DNA of 64,000 bases from Entomortierella parvispora (GCA_963573315.1 OY752142.1:2480001-2544000), one strand, 5' to 3'; counted from the stretch's first letter, positions 35,655 to 47,518 are shown. Numbers and translations are program-made. The notes: generated by a model from the letters alone, not told the origin.

Positions 35655-35836
35655 GGTGAAGGGGAGTTGTCTGAGTTGGTGAGAGTGATGATTCGCCCAT
35701 GAAGGCATCCAATATTGGAGATCTCATTTTTTGGGAACTGAAAACACGTCACCAAAATCGATTTTATCGCAAGTGCTGCATACGCGTCTGATTTTTTATC
35801 GTTTTTTTTCTTCTATCTTTACGAGACGAACACATA

Positions 35837-38800
35837 CTAAGATCGAAGGCCGCGAAGGACCACGGTTTCGTCCGCAAGAGAACTGTGGTCCAGCAAGAAA
35901 ATATCCAAGTCTTGCCATCCTCCACCGACTCGGACCATCACCTTATGACCTCGTCCAGATGCACTCGTCAACGAGCCAGTCCTTGAACGGATTCCTCGAT
36001 CACTGTTGTTGCTGGACACAGAAGATCGTCTCGACATTATAGAAGAGGATCGAGAGCGGGCCCCACTCTGTCCTCCTGTCAAAGGCATAGTCATCTTTTC
36101 CTCGTCTACCGGCGAGATGACAAAATCGTCCGACAAGGAGCCTCCTGCTACGCCCAACCGACCAAACTCCATCAATCGACAAAGCACCATCTTTCCTCCA
36201 ACAGCCGTCAAACTACCTCCGGGCATTTCCTCCATTCGACCTCCAAAATAATACTTCCCTTCTCCCAGCCTTCGAATCTGTATCTGGATCGGATGTGCAT
36301 TCACAATCTTTGCAAACTCTTCATCCAATTCACTCCCTCTCGCCGGAACATAAGGCGCCATATCCTGCACCTGAACACTAAGATCCTCCAGCAATTCTGG
36401 CAGTTGATTCTCCTGTTGACTCTGAAGTCGAGGTGAATATCCTTGTGGCTGAAGCTGATGGAACCTTGACAAGCGTAAGCGACCAAAAGACGAAGAGCTT
36501 GATGACAATGAGGAGTGAGTCGACGTCATCGAGGAGACGGAAGAAGAAGACGTGGTGGGGCTGGTCGGTCCATCTAAACGAAAAAAGTGCCCAGAGACTG
36601 AACCATACGCCGAATCAATCGTGTCCCGATCCCCAGAGGTCGAAGGGGAGGACAAGGAGGAGGAAGCTACAGATCTGACGGATTTGGAAGAGGTGTAACC
36701 GAGAGAGGGTCGACGAGTGCGGGTCAATAACGTTTCATTCGTGTGTTGGTGATGCGGTGGTAACCTCGATTGACTGGCACTTCGGTTACTTTGAGCACTG
36801 GCCTGTCTGGTTCGGACAGCCGGAGGGGAGAAGACAGGAACACGGACGGAAGACAGAGAAGAAGAAGAAGAAGCAGTGGTGGTGCCTGTGGTCGAGGAAG
36901 AAGACTCGCGGCTAAAGGGGCTACTAGATCGACGGCTGTACATAGGCATTGGTGTCCCCGGTGCAGAATTTTGACGCATCCGAGTAGGATGTGTCACCAC
37001 AGGGGGCGGCAGTTTGGGTTGCGCTCGACGTAAGGTTGTACTTGCTGATGTAGCTGCTACTGGAGGGGGGGCCGGGGAAGTTGAGCGAGGTACGCCCGTC
37101 GAAAGCTTGCTCAAACTGCCCGCAGGCGAGAATGCCGGTTTAAGCTGGCTGGGAGTACGACTGAGTGAAGGTGTACAAGAGATGCTTCTAGTTCGAGTAA
37201 GCGAGGATGCTGGTCTCGACTGCTCCGGGGAGGGCGAAGGGCTGACTGCACGACTTTGTCCAGTGACGGACATTGATCGAGGGGTATATGTGGATGCTGG
37301 AGAAGGAGAGTAAGGGATGCCGGGAATCGAAGGGGATGTTGTGGTCGTGCTTTGTAAAAAAAAAAAAAAAAAAAAAAAACGAGAGACATGTCCCCGAGAA
37401 AAAGAAATGTCAAGAAAAGCCCATTGAACGTTCAAATACAAGTATACGCTTTCATATCAACTTACCTTGGGCACCAGGGACGAAGTTTGTCAGAGTTGGG
37501 GACTCTGGAAGGTGAACGGGAAGGGCTCTTGCTTAGGGATCTGTAATTGTTGGATGGATTTGGAGAAAGAAGGGAAGGTAAACTGCTCACAGATGGAGCA
37601 GGCGACCACGGACGACTGCGAGTGTTCGTGGTAGAAGGCGGTGGGTTGGATGGTGACTGCAACTGTCGTGATCGAGCTGGTGACTCCTCTGCTGGACGAC
37701 GACCTCGCTGCTGTTGGTTTTGAGATGTTGGTGGCTGAAATGGGGTTTGAGGACCTGACGAATTCCATCCAGGCTGTGTCTGCGATCGCCTCATAGCAAA
37801 GATTGGTTTCTCAGGTAATTGTGGGGGAGGGGTAGGTGTCTGCGAAGGAATGGAGGCGTCCAAAATATCCAAGAGTCGATCAATGCCAGTTAGATCATGT
37901 TCTACCCGGTCGAGCTCTTGCCGCTGCTTGTCCCATCGCTGCTTCATGGATGCGTGCTTGTCAATCACATCTGTGTTCTTTGTCATTCGACTCTCGATCC
38001 CACTATGCAACATATTCAGCATCTTGTTGACGGCTGGTGCGTAGTATTTGTGTTTGGCTTCAAAGCTCTTGAAAATGGTGTAGAGGTGGTCGCGATCGAT
38101 TGGTGCAGTTGGGACGACCTTGTCTCGGACCATGACCTTGATTTGATCCACGAGTCCCTTGCAGTGGGTGACAGCTCGCTCCGTCGACTCCATCATAGAC
38201 TCGACCTGGCCTGCAACTTGCTCAAAGACAGCTAACCACCTCGACTCCTTGATCTCATCACTGACCTTGTCCCGTCGAGATTTCATCTCGCCCCACATGC
38301 GTTGAATATGATCATACTGCTCTCGTGTCGGATCCGAACTTGATATGTTGGATGACGAGATATCAATCTGGACTCGCAAAAACTCCATCCTTGTTGTCAA
38401 TGCCTCAATGCAAGAATCCGCATGAGCCAACAAGTCCGTACTCCTGTCCTTGCTTGCAGTCAGCAAATTCTCCGAACTAGCCGATACTCCAAGTCCGGAT
38501 ACTGTCGTTGTGGCTGTGGTTGTAACTGCAGTGTCGAGAGAAGACGTAGATGACATCAACGGCGGACTCGCTGGCATCTGCAAGAATCCTGAAGCTGAAG
38601 AGTCTGGACTTTGTCGAGTAGGCAATGACCTCTGAGCCTGTATGGCATCAATCTCTGCACTAATTTCTTCGATATCGGTGACCACGTTCTCCATTTGCGT
38701 CAAAAGGTCGCCTCGAGTCCGTGTCTCGGAGAGGAGATCCTTGACTTTGTTCAACAATGATTTGAGTGCTGTCCAGCTGGACTGGATTTGACTGGCCGAT

Positions 38801-39231
38801 TGATCCAACAGTTCTTTGTCGAGAACTGTTTTGTCCTCTTCCTTGTCCAGTCGTTGAGAGATCTTGTCTTTGAGTTCTAGCAGCATGCCGATGTTGGGTT
38901 GGAATCGATTCATTATTACTTCGATGTTGCCCACATCCCGCTGGCTACTATCGCCATCCTGTTCCACGTCCATCTCAAGACCAAACACGGTCATCTCTGC
39001 TGCCTCAAGCCATTGAGTGATATCCGAAGCGGCCTTTTGGTACTGTGAGTCAAGTGTTGGAAGTGGGGCAGACTCGCTGATCGATAGAGACTGGTATATC
39101 TCGCCATAGGGTACAGGGAGCCTTTGGAGGCTTTCAAGTTGTGAGTGGTAAGACTGGAAGAGAGTCGAGGGCGGTGTCTGGTTGAGCAGGTCGCTGGTGT
39201 CGACGTTTGTGGGAGTTGATGACATTTCCAT
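35837..39231 (-). CDS. Kar9-like / GAR (Gas2-related) domain microtubule-binding protein
   Basis: Two exons on the minus strand (39231-37466, 37349-35837) give 1092 residues. Residues 1 to about 480 are helical, spectrin-like or coiled coil (QIQSSWTALKSLLNKVKDLLSE, WLAVFEQVAGQVESMM, HKYYAPAVNKMLNMLHSGIE), similar in pattern to fungal Kar9. A long Ser/Pro/Arg-rich basic region with SxIP-like surroundings follows. From about residue 910 there is a GAR domain (EFAKIVNAHPIQIQIRRL, GKYYFGGR, KMVLCRLMEFGRLGVAGG, VMVRVGGGWQDLDIFLLDH), the microtubule-binding module of Gas2 and spectraplakins. Function in spindle or nuclear positioning along cytoplasmic microtubules is inferred from both parts. The intron between the exons ends in a long T tract. 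It diverges from the SCY1-like gene. Confidence 0.82.
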
Positions 39232-40592
39232 AGAGATTGTGCTAAATGGAAGTTTGGCGAAAGAAGAGAGGGGAAGAATAAAGAAAACAAGAGCAACAGT
39301 TTTGTGAGTTGGCTGCAGTCTGTTTGAGGCACAGCTGCCTGGTTTTGTGCTTGCATAAACGATGACGGGGTGATCGTTGCCAACATGCCAATAAAGGAGG
39401 CAAGAGGAGCAAAGAATGAGAGTCAGCGGGGGTGGAAGCCAAAAGGCAGCAGTGCTCCTTTGAGAAAAAAGTCGAAAAAAAGAACAGGAGTGGAAACGGA
39501 GGCCAAAGGGACCAAGGAGCCGTCCATTCGTCAGTTTCGTCCGTTAACGACGCGTCCTTGCTAAAGCGCGTTTCGGGGTGAACTCCCTCCCACGCCCTTG
39601 TATGCAGGGTAATGGATCAAACCATATGTATCCTGGGGATGTGGATGAAGTAGAGAAAGATTGGTACCTGAAAGAGGAGAAAAGTGCAAGAGCGGACAAG
39701 GAGAAGGACTATGTGGGAGCAGGTGCTTGGGATGGAAGGGTGAATGAATCAAGAGTAAGAACAAGTGAATTGTGAGATGTGAATGGGGTAATGTGGAAAA
39801 GGAACGAGAATGAGTGAAGAAGACAGAAAGGGGTGGGTGGACAGAAGAGAGAAGAGGGTTTGCCTTGGACACAACAACACACAGGTTGGACCATGGGCTG
39901 TGTGCAAGTCCGACCCAATCCTTTGGGCATTTGGGAAAGGACAACCGACCAACCAACCACACGCACGGCACGACATGTTCTTGAAGGGACAAGATAGAAA
40001 AAAGATAAAGGTGGAGGAACCACTTTTAGTCCTGTTTCTCTCAAATTGCAATTATCTTGAGCGACGCTCGTCTGCAACCTTGCGCGGATTGCTGAGCGCT
40101 CTCGTCCTTGGTCTCTCTTTCATTTGCTGCAGTGTAGTGTTCCCAAGAATGGCATATGGGGTTCCCAGATCGGGCTGGCCGTTCCTTGCTGACCTCTTTC
40201 TGCCGCCATGTGCCTGCTACTGCTTGGCCTGCCTCTGTTCTGGCTTCTGGGCGCAGTTGGAGTCTCGGCTTCTAACTTCTAAGAATAGTTTTTGTTAGAC
40301 TAAAAACTATCCTGGGAATAGTTTGTTCATGCCTCGCCCCTTCCTATCCCAGTGATTCTTGCCCAATCCCCCATTTCTTTGTTCATCACTCTCCTCTGCG
40401 GTTCCGATCCTCCCCCGTCCCCCCCTGCCCGCCGCTCAACATCATCTTCGTCCTCGTCTCTCTTCTTTGGACTGTTGCTTGAACAGGAGCTCGTCAGTAA
40501 CCCCATCATTCCCTCTATCCGTGACCTCATTTTTCTTCTGCTCCCAGGGGACATTCTTCATCTCGCATATTTTTACCTGAACTCAGCATCCG
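39232..40592. other. Divergent promoter region between Kar9-like and SCY1-like genes
   Basis: About 1.4 kb without a supportable gene. Short ORFs on both strands lack family features. The right 250 bases are C/T-rich leader of the SCY1-like gene. Confidence 0.45.
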
Positions 40593-43500
40593 ATGGGAGC
40601 CGCTGAAAGCAAGGCTCTGGCCAATGGCGCAGCGTCCGCCGAGAGTTCCTCAAAGTCCAAGCTGACTTTTCCTCAAGGCTCTGCCGTCCTCCAGACCACC
40701 CCCGTGTACACACTTCGTGACGCCTTCTTTGGCAAGAGACTAGTATCTGCGTTTACGTACGATCCAGCCCAGTTTGTTGTCGATAATAAGCAGGAGTTCC
40801 TTCCAAAGGCGATCAAGGTAAGGATTCGTCAAAGACGCAAATTTTCTCCTCAAGAAGGAATTGCTCGAGTACTAACGTTGAATGCGTCATGCCTTCGCTG
40901 GTGTTTACGACAAAAAAAATCAACAGAAATTGAAGACAATCCGTCATCCTTCAGTCCTTCGGTTTATTGACTGCAAGGCCGCGACTGCTGGTGTTCATCT
41001 CATTACAGAGCGAGTGATCCCGTTGACGGTCGACTATCTGGAAGAGATTGCAGAAGATGAAATCCTGTTGGGACTCTATGATATCATGGTGAGTTCAAAG
41101 TGACGGTTGGGTTGACACGTTGTCAGACAGATGCATGTCCAACTCGGGTGCTGTTGTGTTTTGCACAAAATTACTTGCGTCGCCCTTCTTGTTTCTGACG
41201 TCCTCCTCCAAATGCATTTGTTTTTGATAGGTCGCTTTGCACTTTTTGCACTCGCAGTGCCACATGTCTCACAACAATGTGCAACTGAGCTCTATTTTTG
41301 TATCGAACGGGCGATGGGTTCTCGGCGGCATGGAGTTCACAGGAACTGTAGCAGAGTCAAAAGAGACAGGACTGACATCCATTCTGTCCAAGGAGCTTGT
41401 GCCTCCAGAGCATCAGAACCAAGGGTCATCCTCGGTAACGACCAGCAATTTGAGTGTCTGCATTTTTTTGTCAATCGGGAAGGTTGGCGCTGACTGCAGT
41501 TTCTACTTTATAGGTCAAAGGTGACATGGATGAACCACACGCAGTGGACATTTGGCAGTACGGAAAACTAGTTGAATCCCTAATTCAGGATGGACTTTTG
41601 CACATCAAACCCAACGCGCTGCCGCTTGATCGTATGCTTGACAATGACCCCAGGAGACGACCATCGGGCGATGTCATCCTTGAATCCAATTTTTTTACCC
41701 GCAACAATGCAGTTTCTGTGGTCCGTTATTGCAGACTGAAGGGACTCGACAAGACCCAAAACGCCGAGTGGAGCCAGTAAGTCCAGCGTGATCCTCACTG
41801 TGATACCGTTTTTTTTCTTTTACTGCCTCTCCCTTACAAAAAAAGCCACACTAATGAATCATTCGGCCGATGCCTGACTTTTCCCTTAGGTCAATTTTGC
41901 CGAAGCTGCACATGCTCCCATCTTCTATCATGGAAAAGTTTGTGCTGCCTCAGCTGCTTACCCAAGAATTTTTTGCTGCAGAAGGATTCGACAAACTCTA
42001 CAGGACACTCTTTACGCCCCAACCGCCCCAACCATTGGTTTCTGAAGAGGTGTACAGGACACAGGTGCATCCGTTTATGATTAAACTGTGGACATATCGG
42101 CAGGCGGATATTCGTATGACCATTTTTAGACTTTTTGAGGTCTACCTGAAAGCCGTCGTCCTGGGCGAGGGAGGGTCCGAGGTTCTTGGTCAAATTATTC
42201 TTCCAGAGGTAAGGTTCAGCATGCAGCTAGGGGGTGGAGAGGATGTGTTGAAACAAGTTCTAAATTATTTTCTTTGGCCTTTTTTATCTAGATTTTAGCA
42301 GGACTTCAGGATGCAGATCCAAAGATCTATCTGGCATCTCTATCAGGATTGGCAACAGCGATTCCCTACGCTCTTCTAGTCACAACTTTGGAGCCAGATC
42401 TGACAAAGCTAAAGTTTTCCGTCAAGATCTTGTACGAGCAGACTTTGATCCCTCAGATCATGGTGTTTTGGATCTCGGAAGACAACAATTTTGAGGCAAA
42501 GGCGCAACTGATTGAAGTAGTTTTGGGCATGTGGAGCTCCATTTACACGCTGGGATTGCAAAATCATGGTGCTGTCAAAGACATGAGTGCAACCCTGACC
42601 CTGACCTTGGTCTCTGTGCTGAAATTGTGCCCGGTTCAAGAACGAGTGGACTTGATCTCGAAATCGTTCACAAAGCACTGCACCAATGGGTTGTTTTGTA
42701 TCAGCGGCCTCTTGAAGTTCTTGCCTCAGTTTTTGTTGGACGAGGATGCGCAGGTGCGGGAAGCGGCAGCGACCACCATCTCCACAGTGGCTCACCTGAC
42801 GATCGGACTTGTGGCGCAACTTGATCCAGGAACGGAACAGGACCATAACAGTAGCAACGCTCAAGATGCCGGTTCATCCTCGTCGTCCGCCACTACCCCC
42901 GTTTCCTCGCCCTCCACCGCGCACGCAGCTCATGTTTCTCGTATTCGCCAATACTGTGAAAAACAACAAACTCTCTTGCCCCCTCGACGACCCATCTTTT
43001 CCCGATCGGCGTTTGCCAGCGAAAGGAGCTTGTCGAGCCTATCGACTCGAGGCATCGATCTTAAGGGACATAACCAATCCAGTTCCGATCTCTTGTCGAG
43101 CAGACGGTCCTCCATGGTCTCTCAAGATTCTTTCATGTTGTCCGAACAAAGTTCGCTCAAGACGCCTTCAATGACTACTCCTTCCTTGACTCGTACAGGA
43201 TCCTTTACGGTGGATACTTCCATTAGAGACAACTCTATGACCTTGGGCCTAGATACCAGGAAGAAGGCCCCCGTTGACATGATATCTAAACAGCGCGGTG
43301 CAGAGAATATGGGTGATATTTCCTCTGCGCCCGATGTCAGCAATGGTCATTCAGATCCGTTTTTGGAAGAACCCGACCACGAATCAGAGGAAGACACCGA
43401 CAAGGCGGCAGAATTGGAACTCTTGAAAGCTCTTGAGGCTGCCAAGGCGGAAATGAAGATGCGCCAATTGCCTCTGGAGACAGTGGCCACTGCGAGAAAG

Positions 43501-44690
43501 CCGAGTGCTACCTCAAGTCTTCCGGTCTTTGGGGCATCATCAGTTAAAACAACCAGTTCTATGGGATCTGGAGCGGCCTTCGGGTGGGATTCCGCGAATG
43601 GAGACGACGGAGATGACTGGGAGGCAGACGATTTGACAACCTTGAACAGTAAGAAAGGAATTTTGTTGGTTTTTTTTGAATAGTTCATCAAGCAAAACAT
43701 GGCATGATTTCTGATGTGTGATTTTTATGTTTATTAGCTCCTTCGGGCCTGTCGCCATCCTCTGCGCCAGTGGAGCCAGAAGAAGACGAGGCGACACGGA
43801 AACAGCGCGAGCAGGCGCAAGCGGAAAAGCAGGAGCAACTTCGTCAGAAGCGCGATCAGAAGCAGCAGGAAATGCAGGCGAAGAGGGAAGCCAGACGCCA
43901 GCAATTGGCAGAGAAACAGCTTCAGCGAAAGGCGTCCAGTACAGATGTCAAACCAGCTGTGGCCAAGATTGCGCCTGTTCCACTGGCAGCACCCGTCCCA
44001 CTGCCAGTGCCTGCCTCTTCTACCATTTCCGACTCTTTGTCCTCTAAGCCGTCTTCCAAGAAGAGTGTCCTCCAAGTTCCCGAGGACTCATCCGAGGAAA
44101 AGGATGATTGGGACACGGAAGCAGATCTGGATTTGGGCGATCTCCATAAGCAGGCGGGCCCTGTCGAGGATGAGCTGTTCAAGGATCTGGAGGTGTCCTA
44201 CAAAGCGCCTGCCTATGTCGGGACCGGAGCGGTGATGGGTAACCATAGCAACGGAGGTCTTTCGGGATCCACAGTGTCCATTGCTTCTTCGACCTCTTCT
44301 TCAGTCACGTTGTCCAGTTCTGCAACCATCCCATCCAAGCCCTTGTCGAGTCCTACCTTTGGATTCAAGACCGCCATCAAGACCTCCACCTTTTCCACTA
44401 AAACGACAACTACCTCGACGACCTCAACAGCTGCATCCACAACCAGCGTTCATGGTTCCCTGAGCGGACGATCCAGCCCGTCGTCAACCCCCAAACGGGC
44501 TGCATCTCCTCTTTTGAGGACCGTGTCTAGCTCCAGCAGTTTGAATGGGCTAAACAAGTCTTCGACCATCGCCTCTCTTGGACCAAAACCAGTACCGGCA
44601 GCCCCAACGGCTATTCTCGAGACGATACCTTCGCTCGCACCACAGGAGATCACTGTGGAGGACGATGGATGGGGAGATGACTGGGAGTAA
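40593..44690 (+). CDS. CEX1: SCY1-like pseudokinase (SCYL1/Cex1 family)
   Basis: Seven exons: 40593-40817, 40927-41088, 41231-41434, 41514-41776, 41890-42208, 42292-43648 and 43738-44690. All are GT-AG and in phase, giving 1160 residues. The N-terminal kinase-like domain (about 20-290) includes LKTIRHPSVLRFIDC and ALHFLHSQCHMSHNNVQ, where the catalytic HRD is replaced, and DIWQYGKLVESLI; it is a pseudokinase. HEAT-like helices follow (LPKLHMLPSSIMEKFVLPQL, ILAGLQDADPKIYLASLSGL, LKFLPQFLLDEDAQVREAAA). Then come a Ser-rich region, an EKQEQLRQKRDQKQQE coiled coil, and repeated acidic Trp motifs (DDWEADD, KDDWDTE, DDGWGDDWE) ending the protein. Family members work at the Golgi with COPI (SCYL1) or in nuclear tRNA export (yeast Cex1). 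The protein is longer than either (about 760-810), mostly from the disordered part. Confidence 0.9.
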
Positions 44691-45270
44691 GTCTGCTCTC
44701 GATTGAGAATTCTGTCTGTCCCAATAAAAGTCATGCTCATACCCTTTTTGGATGTCTGATGCTGATGAAGATGATGAATGTGAACAATCGGAACCTCAAT
44801 CAATTACAAAAGTGGCCAAGAGCCACTCTAGCGCCTCGCATCTGCCTCGCATTTGCCAGTGTGCGGGGCTTGTTACCCCTTTTAAAAAAATTATATTTCA
44901 AGTTTTTGAGAAAGATGAAGAGCAAGATGAAAGACGAAGAGAAATCCGATACTCACCCAACCCATCTAGCTAGTCACCGCCCTGCACACAGGCCCGAGGT
45001 GAGGTATCTTTGGAGTGGGGCATTCGCCCTCACGCATCGGGTTTGACCCCGAATACGACCCCTAACCAGACAATATACCCTCAGCGCCAACAGAGGCGGC
45101 CCCCCCACACACCACACATGCTTTAAACTAAATGAAAGGGGAAAAAAAGGAAAGGGGTTTTGTTTGACGAGACAACCTCGTGGTTCTTGAAAGACGTTGG
45201 AAGGAAGCTCAAGGCCGAGAGCGGGCCTTGCTAGCATGACCGCAGAGAGCGGTCGTCAAGATTTCTTGGT

Positions 45271-45292
45271 TCTTGTTGGCGTGCCAACAAGA
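45271..45292. repeat. Perfect 10-bp inverted repeat with 2-nt loop
   Basis: TCTTGTTGGC, then GT, then GCCAACAAGA. It is a tight hairpin-capable palindrome in gene-free DNA. No ORF or terminator function is evident. Confidence 0.6.
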
Positions 45293-45490
45293 TGGATGGA
45301 AGACAGACAGTTCAAAAACGGCAGGGCACGAGGAAGGGGGGCCATATGTGCCGAATGAAAGAGGGCGGGCAGGCAAGCATGACGGGGGCAGGTGGGCCTC
45401 GATGCCAAAAAAGAGCCAAACCAAGGAGGATAGCAGGATGCAAGACGCAGTTGAAGCGCGCCAGGAATGGTCCAAGTCTCGAACGGATCG

Positions 45491-45570
45491 ACCTCTGTAG
45501 AAGTGTTAGACCTCTTAAGAAGTGCTAGACCTCCTAAAAAGTGCTAGACCTCTGAAGAGGTGCAAGACCC
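45491..45570. repeat. Short tandem repeat, about four copies of a 19-20 bp unit
   Basis: Variants of AAGAAGTGCTAGACCTCCT follow one another with a few substitutions, for example AGTGTTAGACCTCTT, AGTGCTAGACCTCCT, AGTGCTAGACCTCTG and GGTGCAAGACC. This is an ordinary minisatellite by structure; no coding role is seen. Confidence 0.7.
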
Positions 45571-46132
45571 GCGAGTAGTTGCGAGGACCAAACCATGTCA
45601 GCAACCCGCATCGAGTTCAAGCAACGCAAAAAAGAGCAGTCGCGAGAACCTCTTGGTGGCGTAGGGCCGTGGCCACAATGTCTGGTCTTGTCGCGCAAGT
45701 AATGCGAGAAGGGTGGGCCAATGAACCGAATGGAGGGCGGTCATTCTTGAAGGCATAACGGGCAGAGGCTTCGTCGCCGAAAGGAGGCCGGGCCAAGGAT
45801 AGCGGCACAAGAGGGCGGCATGGCTCGAGGTCGCAAAGGAAGCAACCAAGGTCTTGACTTGGTGGCAAGGGATGGTCGTTGAGGGATGCTTGCTTGGGGG
45901 TCACCGATAGGGGCGACTTGGACCGAGGCAGGAGACCGATGGTTCTTGACGGCAATGGATGTCCGACATGGCAGGCAGAGGAGGACTGGGCCCGGTGGTT
46001 TGTGCTTTGAGGTGGCTTTGGAAAGGAGGAGAAGATTGTGGTGAAGAACAGGAAAAAAGAAGGGTGGGAGAGGGCTGGTATTTATGATTGGAGTGGGCGG
46101 GGGACCCGATCCAGCGCTCTTTTTCCCCGTCG

Positions 46133-46139
46133 TATAAAA
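46133..46139 (+). promoter_or_regulatory. TATA-box-like element before a pyrimidine-rich leader
   Basis: TATAAAA is followed by about 130 bases of C/T-rich sequence and then ATG at 46277. This arrangement matches the aminotransferase promoter at 2953. The ATG at 46277 opens only a 13-codon frame, with a GTAAAA donor-like site inside its last codons. Confidence 0.35.
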
Positions 46140-46330
46140 CACATGCAAATTTCATTATTTCCTCTCTTTTCCAACTGTTTCCTTCACCTTCCGTCCCCTT
46201 TCCTGCCCTTGTCCCCTCCCTTTGCCACCATCCTTATCCCATCTGTTCATGTGAATCAACCCGTTATCGCCCACCAATGTTTACCGCTATGGTCCCTCCG
46301 GCGTTTCCTTTTTGGTAAAAAGTCCCGAGT

Positions 46331-46564
46331 ATGACTCAAAATGTAAGCAATCTCTCTCCTTCGAATCTCGACCAAGAATGGTCATGGACATGCGCGGCGA
46401 ATGGCGGAATGGGTGCATTCAGGGACGAGGATTCTTGCTGCTCATTTGCATCAGCACCCTGGCAAGCTTCATTCCTTCCAAAGACGACTCCTTCAAACTC
46501 ACATATGAAAAAAAATATGACTCGGGAGAAGGTCACTGCGCTCGGAGAGATCAAGCGGCTTTGA
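46331..46564 (+). CDS. Possible orphan small protein (77 residues), weak
   Basis: A frame from ATG (MTQNVSNLSPSNLDQEW...) to TGA lies about 190 bases after a TATA-like element and a pyrimidine-rich leader. The peptide is Ser/Asn/Trp-bearing and has no recognised domain. An overlapping frame (start near 46380) has a hydrophobic stretch, GFLLLICISTLASF, that looks signal-peptide-like. A GTAAGC site right after the fourth codon could also be a splice donor. Which, if any, frame is used cannot be decided here; it lies immediately before the 62-bp tandem array. Confidence 0.2.
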   Translation: MTQNVSNLSPSNLDQEWSWTCAANGGMGAFRDEDSCCSFASAPWQASFLPKTTPSNSHMKKNMTREKVTALGEIKRL

Positions 46565-46635
46565 TAAAAAAAAACTGACTCGGGACTTGAGTGAGGCTTG
46601 GCAGAAAGAACGTGACCCTAGGAAGAAGCGCAGCG

Positions 46636-47075
46636 GCGCGTTTCCTACGCTCTTTGCTTCTTTTTTTCTTCTTGCGAAGAGGTTCTGGCGCGAAACCGGC
46701 GCGTTTCCTACGCTCTTTTCTTCTTTTTCTTCTTGCAAAGTGGTTCCGGCGCGTGTCCTACACTCTTTTCTTCTTTTTTTCCTCTTGCAAAGCGGTTCTG
46801 TCACGAAACCGGCGCGTTTCCTACGCTCTTTTCTTCCTTGTTTCCTCTTGCAAAGCTGTTCTGGCACGAAACCGGCGCGTTTCCTACGCTCTTTTCTTCT
46901 TTTTTCTTCTTGCAAAGCTGTTCCGGCGCGAAACCGGCGCGTTTCCTACGCTCTTTTCTTCTTTTTTCTTCTTGCAAAGCTGTTCCGACGCGAAACCGGC
47001 GCGTTTCCTACGCTCTTTTCTTCTTTTTTCTTCTTGCAAAGTCGTTCCGGCACGTGTTCTACGCTCTTTATGTGT
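46636..47075. repeat. 62-bp minisatellite, about seven copies
   Basis: Unit begins GCGCGTTTCCTACGCTCTTT, continues with T/C-rich sequence and CTTGCAAAG, and ends with CCGGCGCGAAACCG. Seven tandem copies run from 46636, with the third shortened by loss of one flank and the last truncated. The central copies differ from each other at only a few positions. The forward strand has no stop codon in any of the three frames across most of the array, so three long overlapping ORFs appear; because 62 is not a multiple of 3, each frame cycles through all three phases. No evidence of a real protein is seen. Confidence 0.85.
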
Positions 47076-47300
47076 TTTCTTCCTCTGAGAAGTCTCTTTT
47101 TATTTTTTTGAAAGATGCGTTTTCGGCTCAGGACAAGATTTTAACCCAGGTTTTGCACCTGTAGGCAAAGATCTGTACCAAACACTACTGAGTATAAAGC
47201 ATAAAGCAGCAGGAGAGAAAGAGGACTTGGGAGCAGACAATGCATGGAATTTATGGACTCGACGGATTCATGAATTAGGAGTAATTCAGAGGACCAGGAC

Positions 47301-47414
47301 AGGACAGGACATTATTTTGGAAAAGAAGAACACAGGAATGTAGGAATGCAAAAGGACAGGACGTTACTTTGGGAAAAGAAGAATGCAGGAATGTAGGAAT
47401 GTAAAGGACAGGCA
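47301..47414. repeat. 52-bp imperfect direct repeat (two copies plus a partial third)
   Basis: Copies starting AGGACAGGAC at 47301 and 47353 share the pattern TTTGGAAAAGAAGAA...CAGGAATGTAGGAATG with a few changes. A partial third copy starts at 47405. It lies just beyond the 3' end of the minus-strand TPR gene. Confidence 0.7.
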
Positions 47415-47518
47415 GTTCATGGAAGAAAGCCATGCAAAGTTTTGATTCGAGCACGCATCATTTCAAACACAATTGCCCAAATACCACACCAGCCAATGAA
47501 GTACGCGATTTTTATTAT

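Larger units (their letters stand above)
44691..47518. other. Gene-poor, repeat-bearing region
   Basis: About 2.8 kb between the SCY1-like gene and the TPR gene. It contains an inverted repeat, three tandem-repeat stretches and a promoter-like segment (each listed separately). No protein family was recognised on either strand. The left part (44980-46060) has many short ORFs with no domain-like composition and could be an old decayed element. Confidence 0.5.

Noticed and set aside
44980-46060. Possible decayed transposon
   Set aside because: No transposase, reverse transcriptase or terminal repeats could be recognised; kept only as a gene-poor region.
46587-47164. Three overlapping plus-strand ORFs (143-174 codons) and a minus-strand one
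   Set aside because: By-products of the stop-free 62-bp tandem unit; no evidence that any is translated.
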